The notes under the pieces were generated by a model. The model was not told where the DNA came from and searched no databases. It saw only the letters and a program-made list of their open reading frames with translations. Shown one piece after another: positions 5,726 to 12,828 of a stretch of DNA of 12,836 bases. A program made the position numbers and the translations under genes. The DNA is taken from positions 1 through 12,836 of the forward strand of contig AUXH01000551.1 in assembly GCA_000482145.1 (NCBI GenBank), given 5' to 3'. Origin of the DNA: Strigomonas culicis. Taxonomy: Eukaryota; Euglenozoa; Kinetoplastea; Trypanosomatida; Trypanosomatidae. The number at the start of each line of letters is the position of its first letter. The first letter of the stretch is position 1.

Positions 5726-7762
5726 CTACTTGAACCATGCGTTGTTCCCTCGTTTCTTGTCATGCCCGTGCTTCTTTCCGGTCCCAAAGCCGCTGCGCCG
5801 CATGCCGCCCGTGGAAGGCAACGAGGGGAAGGCGTCTTCAGACTCTAACGTCGGGAAGCCAGCGGCCGGCGCCGGGGAGCTGCTGTGGTAGCTGCCGCCA
5901 CTCGGCGGGGGCGAGGTGGCACCCCACACCTTGGGCGCCGCCGACGTCGGTGACGGCGACGACAGACCACTAACCGCAACGTCGTCCTGGTGGGTGGCGT
6001 TGGCCGCCCACGCGTTGCGCACAACGGCGGCCCTCCCCTTGTTGCTGAGCCACGCGTTCTGGCTGTTCGCCTGCTTCTGCTTCTTGCTCTTCGACGCGTG
6101 GACATGGCGCCACACCTTCGCCTCCTCTTCCTGCGCCTCTGCCTCGCGCCGCAGCTTCTCCGTGTGCTGACTCTCCGGGGCGTGCCGCATGCGCCAGATC
6201 TCTTGCAGCCCCGTGCGCTTGCTGGCCTGCGGCGCGGTCGCGACGAGCAGTGGGTAGATCTCTTCGAGCTCCGCGATCTTGTCGCGGAAGCCGTCCTTCG
6301 AGACCAGGTAGTCGTAGTAGTGCGAGGAGAGCAGCTTGCCCTCCATGAACTCGCGTGTGCGCTGCATGAAGAGCGACAGCTGCGACGTCGTCGGCAGCGC
6401 GCGCTGCACCAGGTCGCCCAGGAGCCGCTCCTGCTCCGCCGGGTCGCTGGGAATGTGGTTCTTGCGCCGGTAGCTCTCGAAGGTCTCCGCGATGCCGAAC
6501 GCGGTAGCGGTCGCGCTGTGCGCGGCGCCCTTCTCCTGCGGCGGGGGGGACGCGCTGCTGGTGGTGGGGCTGGCCGCCCGCGCGTCCGCGGCCGCGCTGC
6601 GCCGCGAGGGGTACAGCACGGGAAAGTCCGTCTCGTTGTAGTAGTAGGGCGGCAGGCCCTTCACCTCCTGAGCGAGGCCGAACACGCCGTCCGCCCCTTC
6701 CGCCTCGCCGCGCGCGGGGCCCTTCTTGCCACGGCCGCCGCGCGGCGCGTGCTTGCGACCGCCGCCCTTCTCCGGCAGCAGCTCCACCGTCTCGCGCTTG
6801 TGGACGTGGTCGAAGATGATCTTCTGCACCGTGTTGGCGCTGGAGGCCGCGGCAGGGGCACCGCGCCCGCCGGCGCCGTAGGACCGCGCGGGCGCGTCCA
6901 CCATACCGAAGCTGCCGGGCGTGAAGGTTGCCTTGCCCTTCTGGCCATGAACGTTCTGCTTGTGGAGCGCATAGTCAATCTCGTTGCCAAAGACGCGCAC
7001 CATCGGGTCGAGCCCGGCGCAGTCGGGGTGGTCACACAGCAGGTGGGTGGTCGCGAAGTGCTCGTTCAGCTTCTTCCGGTCGTGGTAGAAGGTGAAGGTG
7101 AACTGCCCCATGTTGCAGAGGTCGCATGTGTAGTGCTCTTTCTGCATATGCTTCAGCAGCGCCTCGCCGTCGTAGGAGCGCGGGTGGCCGCGGCAGAAGC
7201 GGCAGGCGGGGTGGCCGGTGAAGGCGTCGTCGTCGAGCGGGCACGCGCCGTCCAGGTGCAGCTTGAGGGCCGCCGCGCTGTACAGCGCCTGCTCGCAGAG
7301 GAACACCGGACGCTCGCGGAGGCACACATCGCAGTAGCGCGTCTGGTGCTCCGTCGCGAGGTGGTCCTTCAGCGCCTGCAGCTGCAGGAACGGGTCCTGC
7401 ACGGCCCCGGCCTCCCAGCACGCGGGGTACGGGCACAGGTAGTCGCGCAGCCGGCGCACCTGCCCCTCCAGCGCGGCGCTCTCCACCTGACAAGCCAGCG
7501 CGCGGTTGGCGACCGAGGCCTTGCGCAGGCCGGCGATCTCCTCCGCCAGGTACACGTCCTCGGCCTCTTCCTGGTGCTGCGGCAGCGTCTGCGCGATCAT
7601 GACGTCCTTGCTGTCCTTGCGGCAGGAAGGGCAGCTGCCTTTGCTGATCGAGTGGATGCGCAGGCCGCAGGCATAGCACGTGGCATGGCCGCAGCCAAAG
7701 ATGCACAGCGCGCGGCAGGGCTCCAGACAGATGAAGCACTCGACGGGGTCACTAGATGCCAT
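5726..7762 (-). CDS. ZNF598/Hel2-like RING E3 ubiquitin ligase
   Basis: The 678-residue protein matches the ZNF598 (human)/Hel2 (yeast) architecture. These E3 ligases recognise collided ribosomes and ubiquitinate small-subunit proteins to start ribosome-associated quality control. An N-terminal C3HC4 RING is complete: C9, C12, C24, H26, C29, C32, C44, C47. C2H2-type fingers follow: C110/C115/H134/H139, C187/C190/H205/H210 (CRFC...HMQKEH) and C213/C216/H235/H240 (CDLC...HFATTH), plus further Cys pairs at 144/147 and 243/248. The segment ending in VFGNEIDYALHKQNVHG (257-273) is typical of the family. A basic, low-complexity linker (330-352) leads to a helical region at about 425-525. The tail carries FPVL, FPTL and FPSL motifs (380, 636, 645) and three NAW motifs (569, 583, 674). 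The start is the first ATG in frame; the 11 codons before it have no ATG. The stop is TAG. Confidence 0.93.
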   Translation of the reverse strand: MASSDPVECFICLEPCRALCIFGCGHATCYACGLRIHSISKGSCPSCRKDSKDVMIAQTLPQHQEEAEDVYLAEEIAGLRKASVANRALACQVESAALEGQVRRLRDYLCPYPACWEAGAVQDPFLQLQALKDHLATEHQTRYCDVCLRERPVFLCEQALYSAAALKLHLDGACPLDDDAFTGHPACRFCRGHPRSYDGEALLKHMQKEHYTCDLCNMGQFTFTFYHDRKKLNEHFATTHLLCDHPDCAGLDPMVRVFGNEIDYALHKQNVHGQKGKATFTPGSFGMVDAPARSYGAGGRGAPAAASSANTVQKIIFDHVHKRETVELLPEKGGGRKHAPRGGRGKKGPARGEAEGADGVFGLAQEVKGLPPYYYNETDFPVLYPSRRSAAADARAASPTTSSASPPPQEKGAAHSATATAFGIAETFESYRRKNHIPSDPAEQERLLGDLVQRALPTTSQLSLFMQRTREFMEGKLLSSHYYDYLVSKDGFRDKIAELEEIYPLLVATAPQASKRTGLQEIWRMRHAPESQHTEKLRREAEAQEEEAKVWRHVHASKSKKQKQANSQNAWLSNKGRAAVVRNAWAANATHQDDVAVSGLSSPSPTSAAPKVWGATSPPPSGGSYHSSSPAPAAGFPTLESEDAFPSLPSTGGMRRSGFGTGKKHGHDKKRGNNAWFK

Positions 7763-7795
7763 ACCGTTGTAAACCGGAACAAAAAAAAAGAACAA

Positions 7796-7848
7796 CTATT
7801 AATAATAATAATAATAATAAATAAGGAACGAATGAGTAACAAATAGTA
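7796..7848 (-). promoter_or_regulatory. Candidate trans-splice acceptor for the ZNF598-like gene
   Basis: About 50 AG-free, T/A-rich bases containing a TTA repeat precede AG at 7797-7796, giving a 33-nt leader. The strongest T run (T9, about 7781-7789) lies downstream of this AG, inside the leader, and no other AG occurs before the start codon. Confidence 0.5.
7799..7824. repeat. TAA trinucleotide repeat
   Basis: About seven AAT/TAA units lie directly upstream of the candidate ZNF598-like acceptor; on the mRNA strand they read TTA. Confidence 0.75.
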
Positions 7849-8413
7849 CTAGCAATACCAGTCCACGCAAGCGATTAAGCTTGTCGTTGTCACCACACGT
7901 TCACAGTCAGCACGCGTGTCCTAGGACCTGCTTTGAGGTTCTGTTACCAAAGTGAATTTCAAAAAAAAAAGTTCACAACTAAGTATGGGGGGAAGGGGGG
8001 GGGGGTAGAAAGAGAGTAAGATATAAGAGAGAAAGGTAAATAGTGTCACTCCATACGCACACACGCCTACATTTTTTTTTTTTGAGCGTTTCAAAAAGGT
8101 CCTGGTAATTGATACAAAAGGGAAAAAAAGTAGGTTTACGTTTCATGCGAATATCAGCAAAATATAAAGTGAGATATAGTATATGTATGTAGGTATAAAA
8201 AAAAGAAAGAGATTTAATACAAGTACGTGTAAAAAAAGTGAAAAAAAAAGAATAAGAAAACAAAAGAGAGAAGTACATGGGGAATCTAATGTTGTGTTCT
8301 GTTTTTTTTGTTTCTTGTTGTTTTCTTCCTTCTTATAGACGGCAGATCTAATTGAAAGCAATTAATGTATATGTGTACACCATTATGTATTTTTTTTTTG
8401 ATTATTCTTATTA

Positions 8414-11400
8414 TTACGCCATGACGTTTTCCTTGTCATTGCTCACAAAGGCAGCGCGCTGTGCGTGTATAAACTTGATGGTTTTATTCTTATCCGCTTC
8501 CTCATCCTCCTCCAGTTTGTCGGCGGCTGCGTTGGCAGTGCTGGAGGTGTTGTCCTGCGCGCTCTCGCTGAGTGGCGCGGCGCCTGACGGCATGGCGTCC
8601 AGCCGCACCCGGCGCTCGGGCCGGTTGCCGCTGTCCGTGTACGACTCGGACGCCTGATCGCCAGGGGTGTCCGCGACGCTGATGGACGTGTTGGCATGGG
8701 AATCACGCTCCGTGCCCTGGGGATAGGCCTCCGTCGCCGCGTCCACCTCGCTGTCGTCGCCAGACGCCTTCTCCGCCTCCGGGGTCCCCGCGCCTCCATG
8801 GCCGTCTGCTATCGCCACTGCCTCTTCCTCTTCCTGCAGTTGGTACTGATATGGGTCCTGCCGCTTCCGTGCGACAACAGCAGCAGCGGTAGTGTTGGAC
8901 AGCGCCACGGGGCGCGCCGCAAGCGCCGGCAGCGGCATCAGCCGGATCGGCCCGCCATGGACCGCGGGCGTCAGCTGGGCCGGCACCGGGTGGCTCGCGG
9001 CGCTCTCCGCGGGCGCGCCCTTGCTGTCGCGGCAGGCGGCCGCCGGCCGCGCGCTGGCCGTGTTGGGGTCCAGCGACCGCAGCGGCGTGTGCGGCAGCAG
9101 CGCGGCGCCCGCGGCCGGACGCTCCTTCTCCGGGGTGCGCGTGGTCATGCTGCCGGTGGCGGCGGCCGGCGGCGGCAGGTCCGTGAGGCTCTGCCCCGCC
9201 CGCTTCTCGGTGGTGGTGGGGTTAGGGGTGGCCTCCGCCGCGCTGCCGCGCCGGCGCGCGGCCGAGAGCAGCTGCGTGCCGCCCAGGGACGAGCGATCCG
9301 CGGCGCGCAGCGGCGTCGTCATGGTGGTGTTGGGGCTGCAGCGCACGCTGTCCATGAGGTGCATGCTGTCCGCGTGCGGCCCCAGCGCGGCCACCTTCGT
9401 CGTCGCGCGCGAGAAGACGGGAGCGAAGGCGAGGACGGTGTACAGCGGGCCCGTCTCGCGGTGCGAGACGAGGAAGTACGTCGTGTAGATGTCCGTCGGG
9501 ATCTCGCGGTCCACGTCGAGGAAAGGGGGGAAGCAGATGGCGTCGCCCGCCGGTGGCTGCGGCTCTTCCTCCGTCTCCGGCACCGCGTCCGTGTCGTTCG
9601 GCGTCCGCGTCTCGTCCGCGAGGGCCGCGGTCTTGGAGGAGCGGCACGTCTCGACCATCACGGTGCACCTGCCCGCCGCCCAGCTCGGCGACACAATCGT
9701 GCACAGCTCGAAGTTGGAGTCCTCGAAGATGAAGTGCACCGCGTCGACGATGATGTCCTCGCGGGTCGCATCCTTGTGCGACAGCAGGCCGGCGTACTCG
9801 CGGCTGCTAATGCGCTGGTCGCACTCGATGCGCTGCTGCTGCTGCGGTGTGGCGGCGGCGGCGGACCGCGACCGGCCCATCCCCGCGAGAGCGAGAAGCG
9901 AGGCCTGGCTGCCGGTGCTGACGTCCGACGGGCGGCGGGAGGCCCCGCTGGAGGTGCGGAGGGCGCGGAAGAAGTGGGTCGCGCTCCCGTCCGGCATGAC
10001 CCGGCGCGTCAGCAGCCGTATCTCGTCCAGCGAGCTGTTGGTCAGGATGGTCGTCGTCACCTCGTACCGCGCGCGGGCGGCGGGTAGCGAGCTCGGTCGC
10101 TGCCGCAGCACGTAGTAGCTGATGTTCTGCAGCGACGTCTTGTGCCCCACGAGCTCGCAGATGAGCTCGACGCCGCGCTCGATCTTGGAGTCGAAGCTGG
10201 GGGCGCTGTTGTCGATGAGCTTGAACATGGGGTGGCCGACGTACATGCGGCGCAGCTTCGTGTCGGAGGCGCGCGCGCCGTCCAGGTCCTCGTAGCGCGC
10301 CGGGTTGTCCAGGTTGTAAAACGCCTCCGCGCCGTAGGCGGCGGTCACCATGTGCAGCACGGCGTCGTAGCGGTCCCGCAGCGCCTCCAGCGTGCAGCCG
10401 AGCTGCTGCAGGATGGCGTGGAACTGCGCTTCGGAGCAGAAGGCGCGGCCGTCCATCGTGCCGCGGTCCGAGACGATCACGGTCGGCTTCCCGGAGGCGA
10501 CGGCGAGGGCGTAGAACTGGTCCTCGAGGGCGAGCTGCGTGCGCAGCAGGCACAGCTGCTGCTCCACGATGAGGTTGCCGTCCCACTGCATACCGCCCGT
10601 CACGAGCAGCGTCGCTGCCTCCGGCACGCACATGACATGGTAGCCGGTGCGCTGCGGCAGCTTCTCCTGCAGCTGCGCGAGAAAGGTGGACTTGCCGGCG
10701 CAGGGGCCGCCGGTGAGGCACACGTGCAGCACCTTGTGGCGCTGCTGCAGTGCCTGCTGCACCCGGTGCAGCGTCAGGTCGTTGTAGGCGCCGAGCGCCG
10801 CCGCGGGTGACACGGACCGCCCCACGGGGCGGTACGCCATCACCTCCTGGAGAAAGCTGTGACCGGTGGTCTCCACGGACGGCGGGCTGGGCGGCGGCGA
10901 CGGGCTGTCCCCCGCCGCCGCCGCCTGCCGGCCCGACCCGTCAGCCGCCTCCAGCGGGGCGGCGAGCGGGGAGGGCTCCTCGTGGTCCTCGTCCGCGTCC
11001 AGCGCGGTGGTCTGCGTCGCGTCGGACAGCAGCAGGCCGCCGCCGCCGCCGCGCCGCGCGCGGTGGAGGGAGCTCTCGTCGGCGCTGTCGAAGAGCGAGC
11101 GGCGCGGCTCGTGCAGGCGGCTGGCGGCCGCGAGGGGCAGCGGCAGCGGCCGCTCCGCCGTCTGCGGCGCGGTGGCCCCGGCCTCCGTCGTCGCCGTGTC
11201 CGTCCCGTCGCGGGGGCCACTGGCCAGCACGTGCGGCGTCGGTGGAAGCGTGTCGCCGCCCTCCCCGGGCCCGCTGGGGCTGCGGCCCGCGGCGTGCTCG
11301 GGCGACAGCGGGTTCTGCGCCGCCGCCGCCGCACGCCACCCCTGCTCCTCCACCAGCGGAGGGGCCGGGGCCTCCTCCTGCTGCCGCTCCAGCACCCGCT

Positions 11401-11779
11401 GCCGTGGGCTGGGCACCGCCGGCCGCGGCGAGCGCGGCAGCGGCGGCGATGGCGGCCGCTCCGCGGCGTCCGCCGCCTCGCGTGTGGCAGAGCGCCGCGG
11501 CGGGGAGGTGGAATGGGGGGAGCGGGACCAGAGCCGCCGCCGGCGGTGCGCCGCGCGCGGCCGCTCCTCCGTCGCGGTGAGCGCCCCGCTGATCTGCGGC
11601 AGCAGCAGCGGCGCCGCGGATGGGCTGTGCGTGGGCGAGGGCCGCCTGCTTCTTACGCGCGGCGGCTGCGTCTGCTCCGACGTCAGGACGGTCGGCGCGG
11701 CCTCTGCCGGTGGTGGGGGGGAAGACGCTGCGACGGGCGCGCTGCCGACGAAATCTGCTTTGGCTAAGCCGCCGCCCAT
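8414..11779 (-). CDS. Ttd14-like protein: NadR/AAA_33 P-loop domain plus CYTH-like domain, with long disordered extensions
   Basis: This is a 1121-residue protein. The folded core begins near residue 345. Walker A is GGPCAGKST at 357-365, VPEAAT lies at 385-390, a Walker B-like VIVSDRG at 434-440, and NPARYEDLDGA at 492-502 completes a NadR/AAA_33-like NTPase. The part from about 553 (EIRLL...RRV at 586-594, RISSREYAGLL at 656-666, then LDVDREIP at 754-761) resembles the CYTH/triphosphate-tunnel-like half of Drosophila Ttd14, which binds GTP and phosphatidic acid. Insertions of about 35-40 residues interrupt it near 612-650 and 712-748. About 345 residues before and 330 after the core are Pro/Ser/Ala-rich, SP/RS-rich and probably disordered. 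M-G-G-G-L-A-K at the N-terminus could be N-myristoylated. Nucleotide-binding lipid-linked signalling or trafficking is an inference. The stop is TAA. Confidence 0.85.
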   Translation of the reverse strand: MGGGLAKADFVGSAPVAASSPPPPAEAAPTVLTSEQTQPPRVRSRRPSPTHSPSAAPLLLPQISGALTATEERPRAAHRRRRLWSRSPHSTSPPRRSATREAADAAERPPSPPLPRSPRPAVPSPRQRVLERQQEEAPAPPLVEEQGWRAAAAAQNPLSPEHAAGRSPSGPGEGGDTLPPTPHVLASGPRDGTDTATTEAGATAPQTAERPLPLPLAAASRLHEPRRSLFDSADESSLHRARRGGGGGLLLSDATQTTALDADEDHEEPSPLAAPLEAADGSGRQAAAAGDSPSPPPSPPSVETTGHSFLQEVMAYRPVGRSVSPAAALGAYNDLTLHRVQQALQQRHKVLHVCLTGGPCAGKSTFLAQLQEKLPQRTGYHVMCVPEAATLLVTGGMQWDGNLIVEQQLCLLRTQLALEDQFYALAVASGKPTVIVSDRGTMDGRAFCSEAQFHAILQQLGCTLEALRDRYDAVLHMVTAAYGAEAFYNLDNPARYEDLDGARASDTKLRRMYVGHPMFKLIDNSAPSFDSKIERGVELICELVGHKTSLQNISYYVLRQRPSSLPAARARYEVTTTILTNSSLDEIRLLTRRVMPDGSATHFFRALRTSSGASRRPSDVSTGSQASLLALAGMGRSRSAAAATPQQQQRIECDQRISSREYAGLLSHKDATREDIIVDAVHFIFEDSNFELCTIVSPSWAAGRCTVMVETCRSSKTAALADETRTPNDTDAVPETEEEPQPPAGDAICFPPFLDVDREIPTDIYTTYFLVSHRETGPLYTVLAFAPVFSRATTKVAALGPHADSMHLMDSVRCSPNTTMTTPLRAADRSSLGGTQLLSAARRRGSAAEATPNPTTTEKRAGQSLTDLPPPAAATGSMTTRTPEKERPAAGAALLPHTPLRSLDPNTASARPAAACRDSKGAPAESAASHPVPAQLTPAVHGGPIRLMPLPALAARPVALSNTTAAAVVARKRQDPYQYQLQEEEEAVAIADGHGGAGTPEAEKASGDDSEVDAATEAYPQGTERDSHANTSISVADTPGDQASESYTDSGNRPERRVRLDAMPSGAAPLSESAQDNTSSTANAAADKLEEDEEADKNKTIKFIHAQRAAFVSNDKENVMA

Positions 11780-11846
11780 GTTCGGCGATGTGTGTGTTAT
11801 GGTTTCCTTTGTTTATCTTACCGCTGTTGTGGAGCGCGTATGGTCG

Positions 11847-11928
11847 CTATTTTTATAATAATAATAATAATAAAAGCACAATAATAATGAATACAAATTG
11901 GAAAAGGGAAAGAAATAGTACGGAGTAA
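11847..11928 (-). promoter_or_regulatory. Trans-splice acceptor for the Ttd14-like gene
   Basis: About 80 AG-free bases on the minus strand, including TTTCTTTCCCTTTTCC and a TTA repeat, lead to AG at 11848-11847. The leader would be 67 nt with no upstream ATG. A second AG at 11825-11824 is an alternative. Confidence 0.6.
11855..11874. repeat. TAA trinucleotide repeat
   Basis: About six TAA units lie directly upstream of the candidate Ttd14-like acceptor, the same placement as the repeat at 7799-7824. Confidence 0.75.
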
Positions 11929-12152
11929 CTCTAGCTGAAATCTAACACAAAAAAAAAAGATCTAATGAAAAAAAAAAGAGAGAATCTAAAAAAAATGAGT
12001 TGTGTACACAAATGTAAAAAAAAAATGCTTCCCCGCGTAATAAAGAAATAGAAAGAGAGAAGAACACTAACCGTATATCAGAAAACCATGAGAAATAAAA
12101 ACAGTGATATATACCTTTTTTCGCTGTTTTGATGGTGTTGTCTTGTTTTTCT

Positions 12153-12169
12153 TATATATATATATATAT
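12153..12169. repeat. TA dinucleotide repeat
   Basis: Eight TA units in the SmE to Ttd14-like spacer. Confidence 0.75.
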
Positions 12170-12369
12170 GTTTTGTATCTAAATCAACAAACTGAACTCA
12201 CAGTAACCAAAAAAAGCAAAAAGAAAAAAAGAAAAAGAAAAGAAGCATCTCCTTCAAACATTTTATTCCTTCTTTTTCTTGCTTTCCGTTTTCTTCTTTT
12301 TCACCATCCTCTTCTTCCTTATTATTAGTTGTAGTATTAGTGTTGCAACTAGATATATATGTATGACTT

Positions 12370-12678
12370 CTAAACACCAATTGGGTGGATAAGGCCTACA
12401 GTGTCACCCTTCAGCAGGATCTTGCCAAGCGGTTGCTGAGGCGCCGCGGCGGCCGGTCCCTCACCTGCCGCGCGCTGCCGCTTCTTCAAGTTGATCTCGC
12501 AGGCATGGTCCAGCACAACGTTCATGAACTCATCGTAGCCGACGAGGTCACCCTCGTAGCGAGTGTGGGCGTCGTGCACCAGCCATACACACACACGCTG
12601 CTTCTCCTTCATGTAGTTGAAGATGACCCTCGATGGGTTCACCATCTGTTTGGTGGCGATAGGGGCGGTGGTGGCCAT
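12370..12678 (-). CDS. SNRPE: Small nuclear ribonucleoprotein SmE
   Basis: The 102-residue protein is an Sm-fold subunit of the heptameric ring around the U1, U2, U4 and U5 snRNAs; in kinetoplastids the same core serves trans-splicing and the SL RNP. The Sm1 motif covers about residues 25-57, with VCVWLVHD, G43 and the characteristic [15 protein letters not shown] at 48-62. Sm2 is [14 protein letters not shown] at 84-97. The leading [11 protein letters not shown] matches the SmE N-terminal helix, which separates E from the other Sm proteins and from LSm5. The loop joining Sm1 and Sm2 (about 66-83) carries extra Ala/Pro/Gln residues compared with the human protein, making this chain slightly longer. 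The start is an ATG 41 nt after a clean acceptor; an in-frame upstream ATG would include the acceptor and pyrimidine tract. The stop is TAG. Confidence 0.95.
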   Translation of the reverse strand: MATTAPIATKQMVNPSRVIFNYMKEKQRVCVWLVHDAHTRYEGDLVGYDEFMNVVLDHACEINLKKRQRAAGEGPAAAAPQQPLGKILLKGDTVGLIHPIGV

Positions 12679-12719
12679 GTTGTAAAACCGATTTCTTCCG
12701 TTGGGGGGGGGTTCCTTTT

Positions 12720-12797
12720 CTTTAGTGTGAGTTAGCAATTAAGAAAAGGCACGATGTGTGGTAAGATGAGTAAGAATTTGAAAAAAAGACAGAGAGA

Positions 12798-12828
<31 letters not shown>

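Larger units (their letters stand above)
7763..8413. other. Spacer between the Ttd14-like and ZNF598-like genes
   Basis: This 651-bp spacer contains a TAA repeat (7799-7824), a patch of ordinary, non-repetitive sequence at 7845-7950 with several short inverted repeats, G6 and G11 runs at 7987-8005, a purine-rich plus strand at 8010-8280 and a pyrimidine-rich stretch at 8298-8336. I looked for tRNA boxes and C/D snoRNA boxes in the patch and found none that hold up. Confidence 0.65.
11780..12369. other. Spacer between SmE and the Ttd14-like gene
   Basis: This 590-bp spacer holds the SmE 3' UTR with a purine-rich mRNA-sense tract (12246-12320), a TA repeat at 12153-12169, A-rich plus-strand stretches (11940-12090, 12205-12245) and the Ttd14-like acceptor with its TTA repeat. 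I see no gene. Confidence 0.7.

Noticed and set aside
5990..7846. 618-codon open frame on the plus strand opposite the ZNF598-like gene
   Set aside because: Strong GC bias at third positions removes stops from the antisense frames. The translation is Arg/Ala/Leu/Val-rich without domains, while the minus strand has a perfect RING and zinc fingers.
7845..7975. tRNA or C/D-box snoRNA in the mixed-sequence island
   Set aside because: No convincing A/B boxes. GTGGTGA resembles a C box but the only CTGA lies on its wrong side, so the order is not that of a C/D snoRNA.
9841..9855. Short CAG/CTG runs in coding regions as unstable repeats
   Set aside because: Only four or five Gln codons are encoded, too short to stand out in such GC-rich genes.
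8696..11858. Long plus-strand open frames opposite the Ttd14-like gene (up to 463 codons)
   Set aside because: They overlap one another in different frames and are low-complexity antisense artefacts of the GC-rich coding strand.
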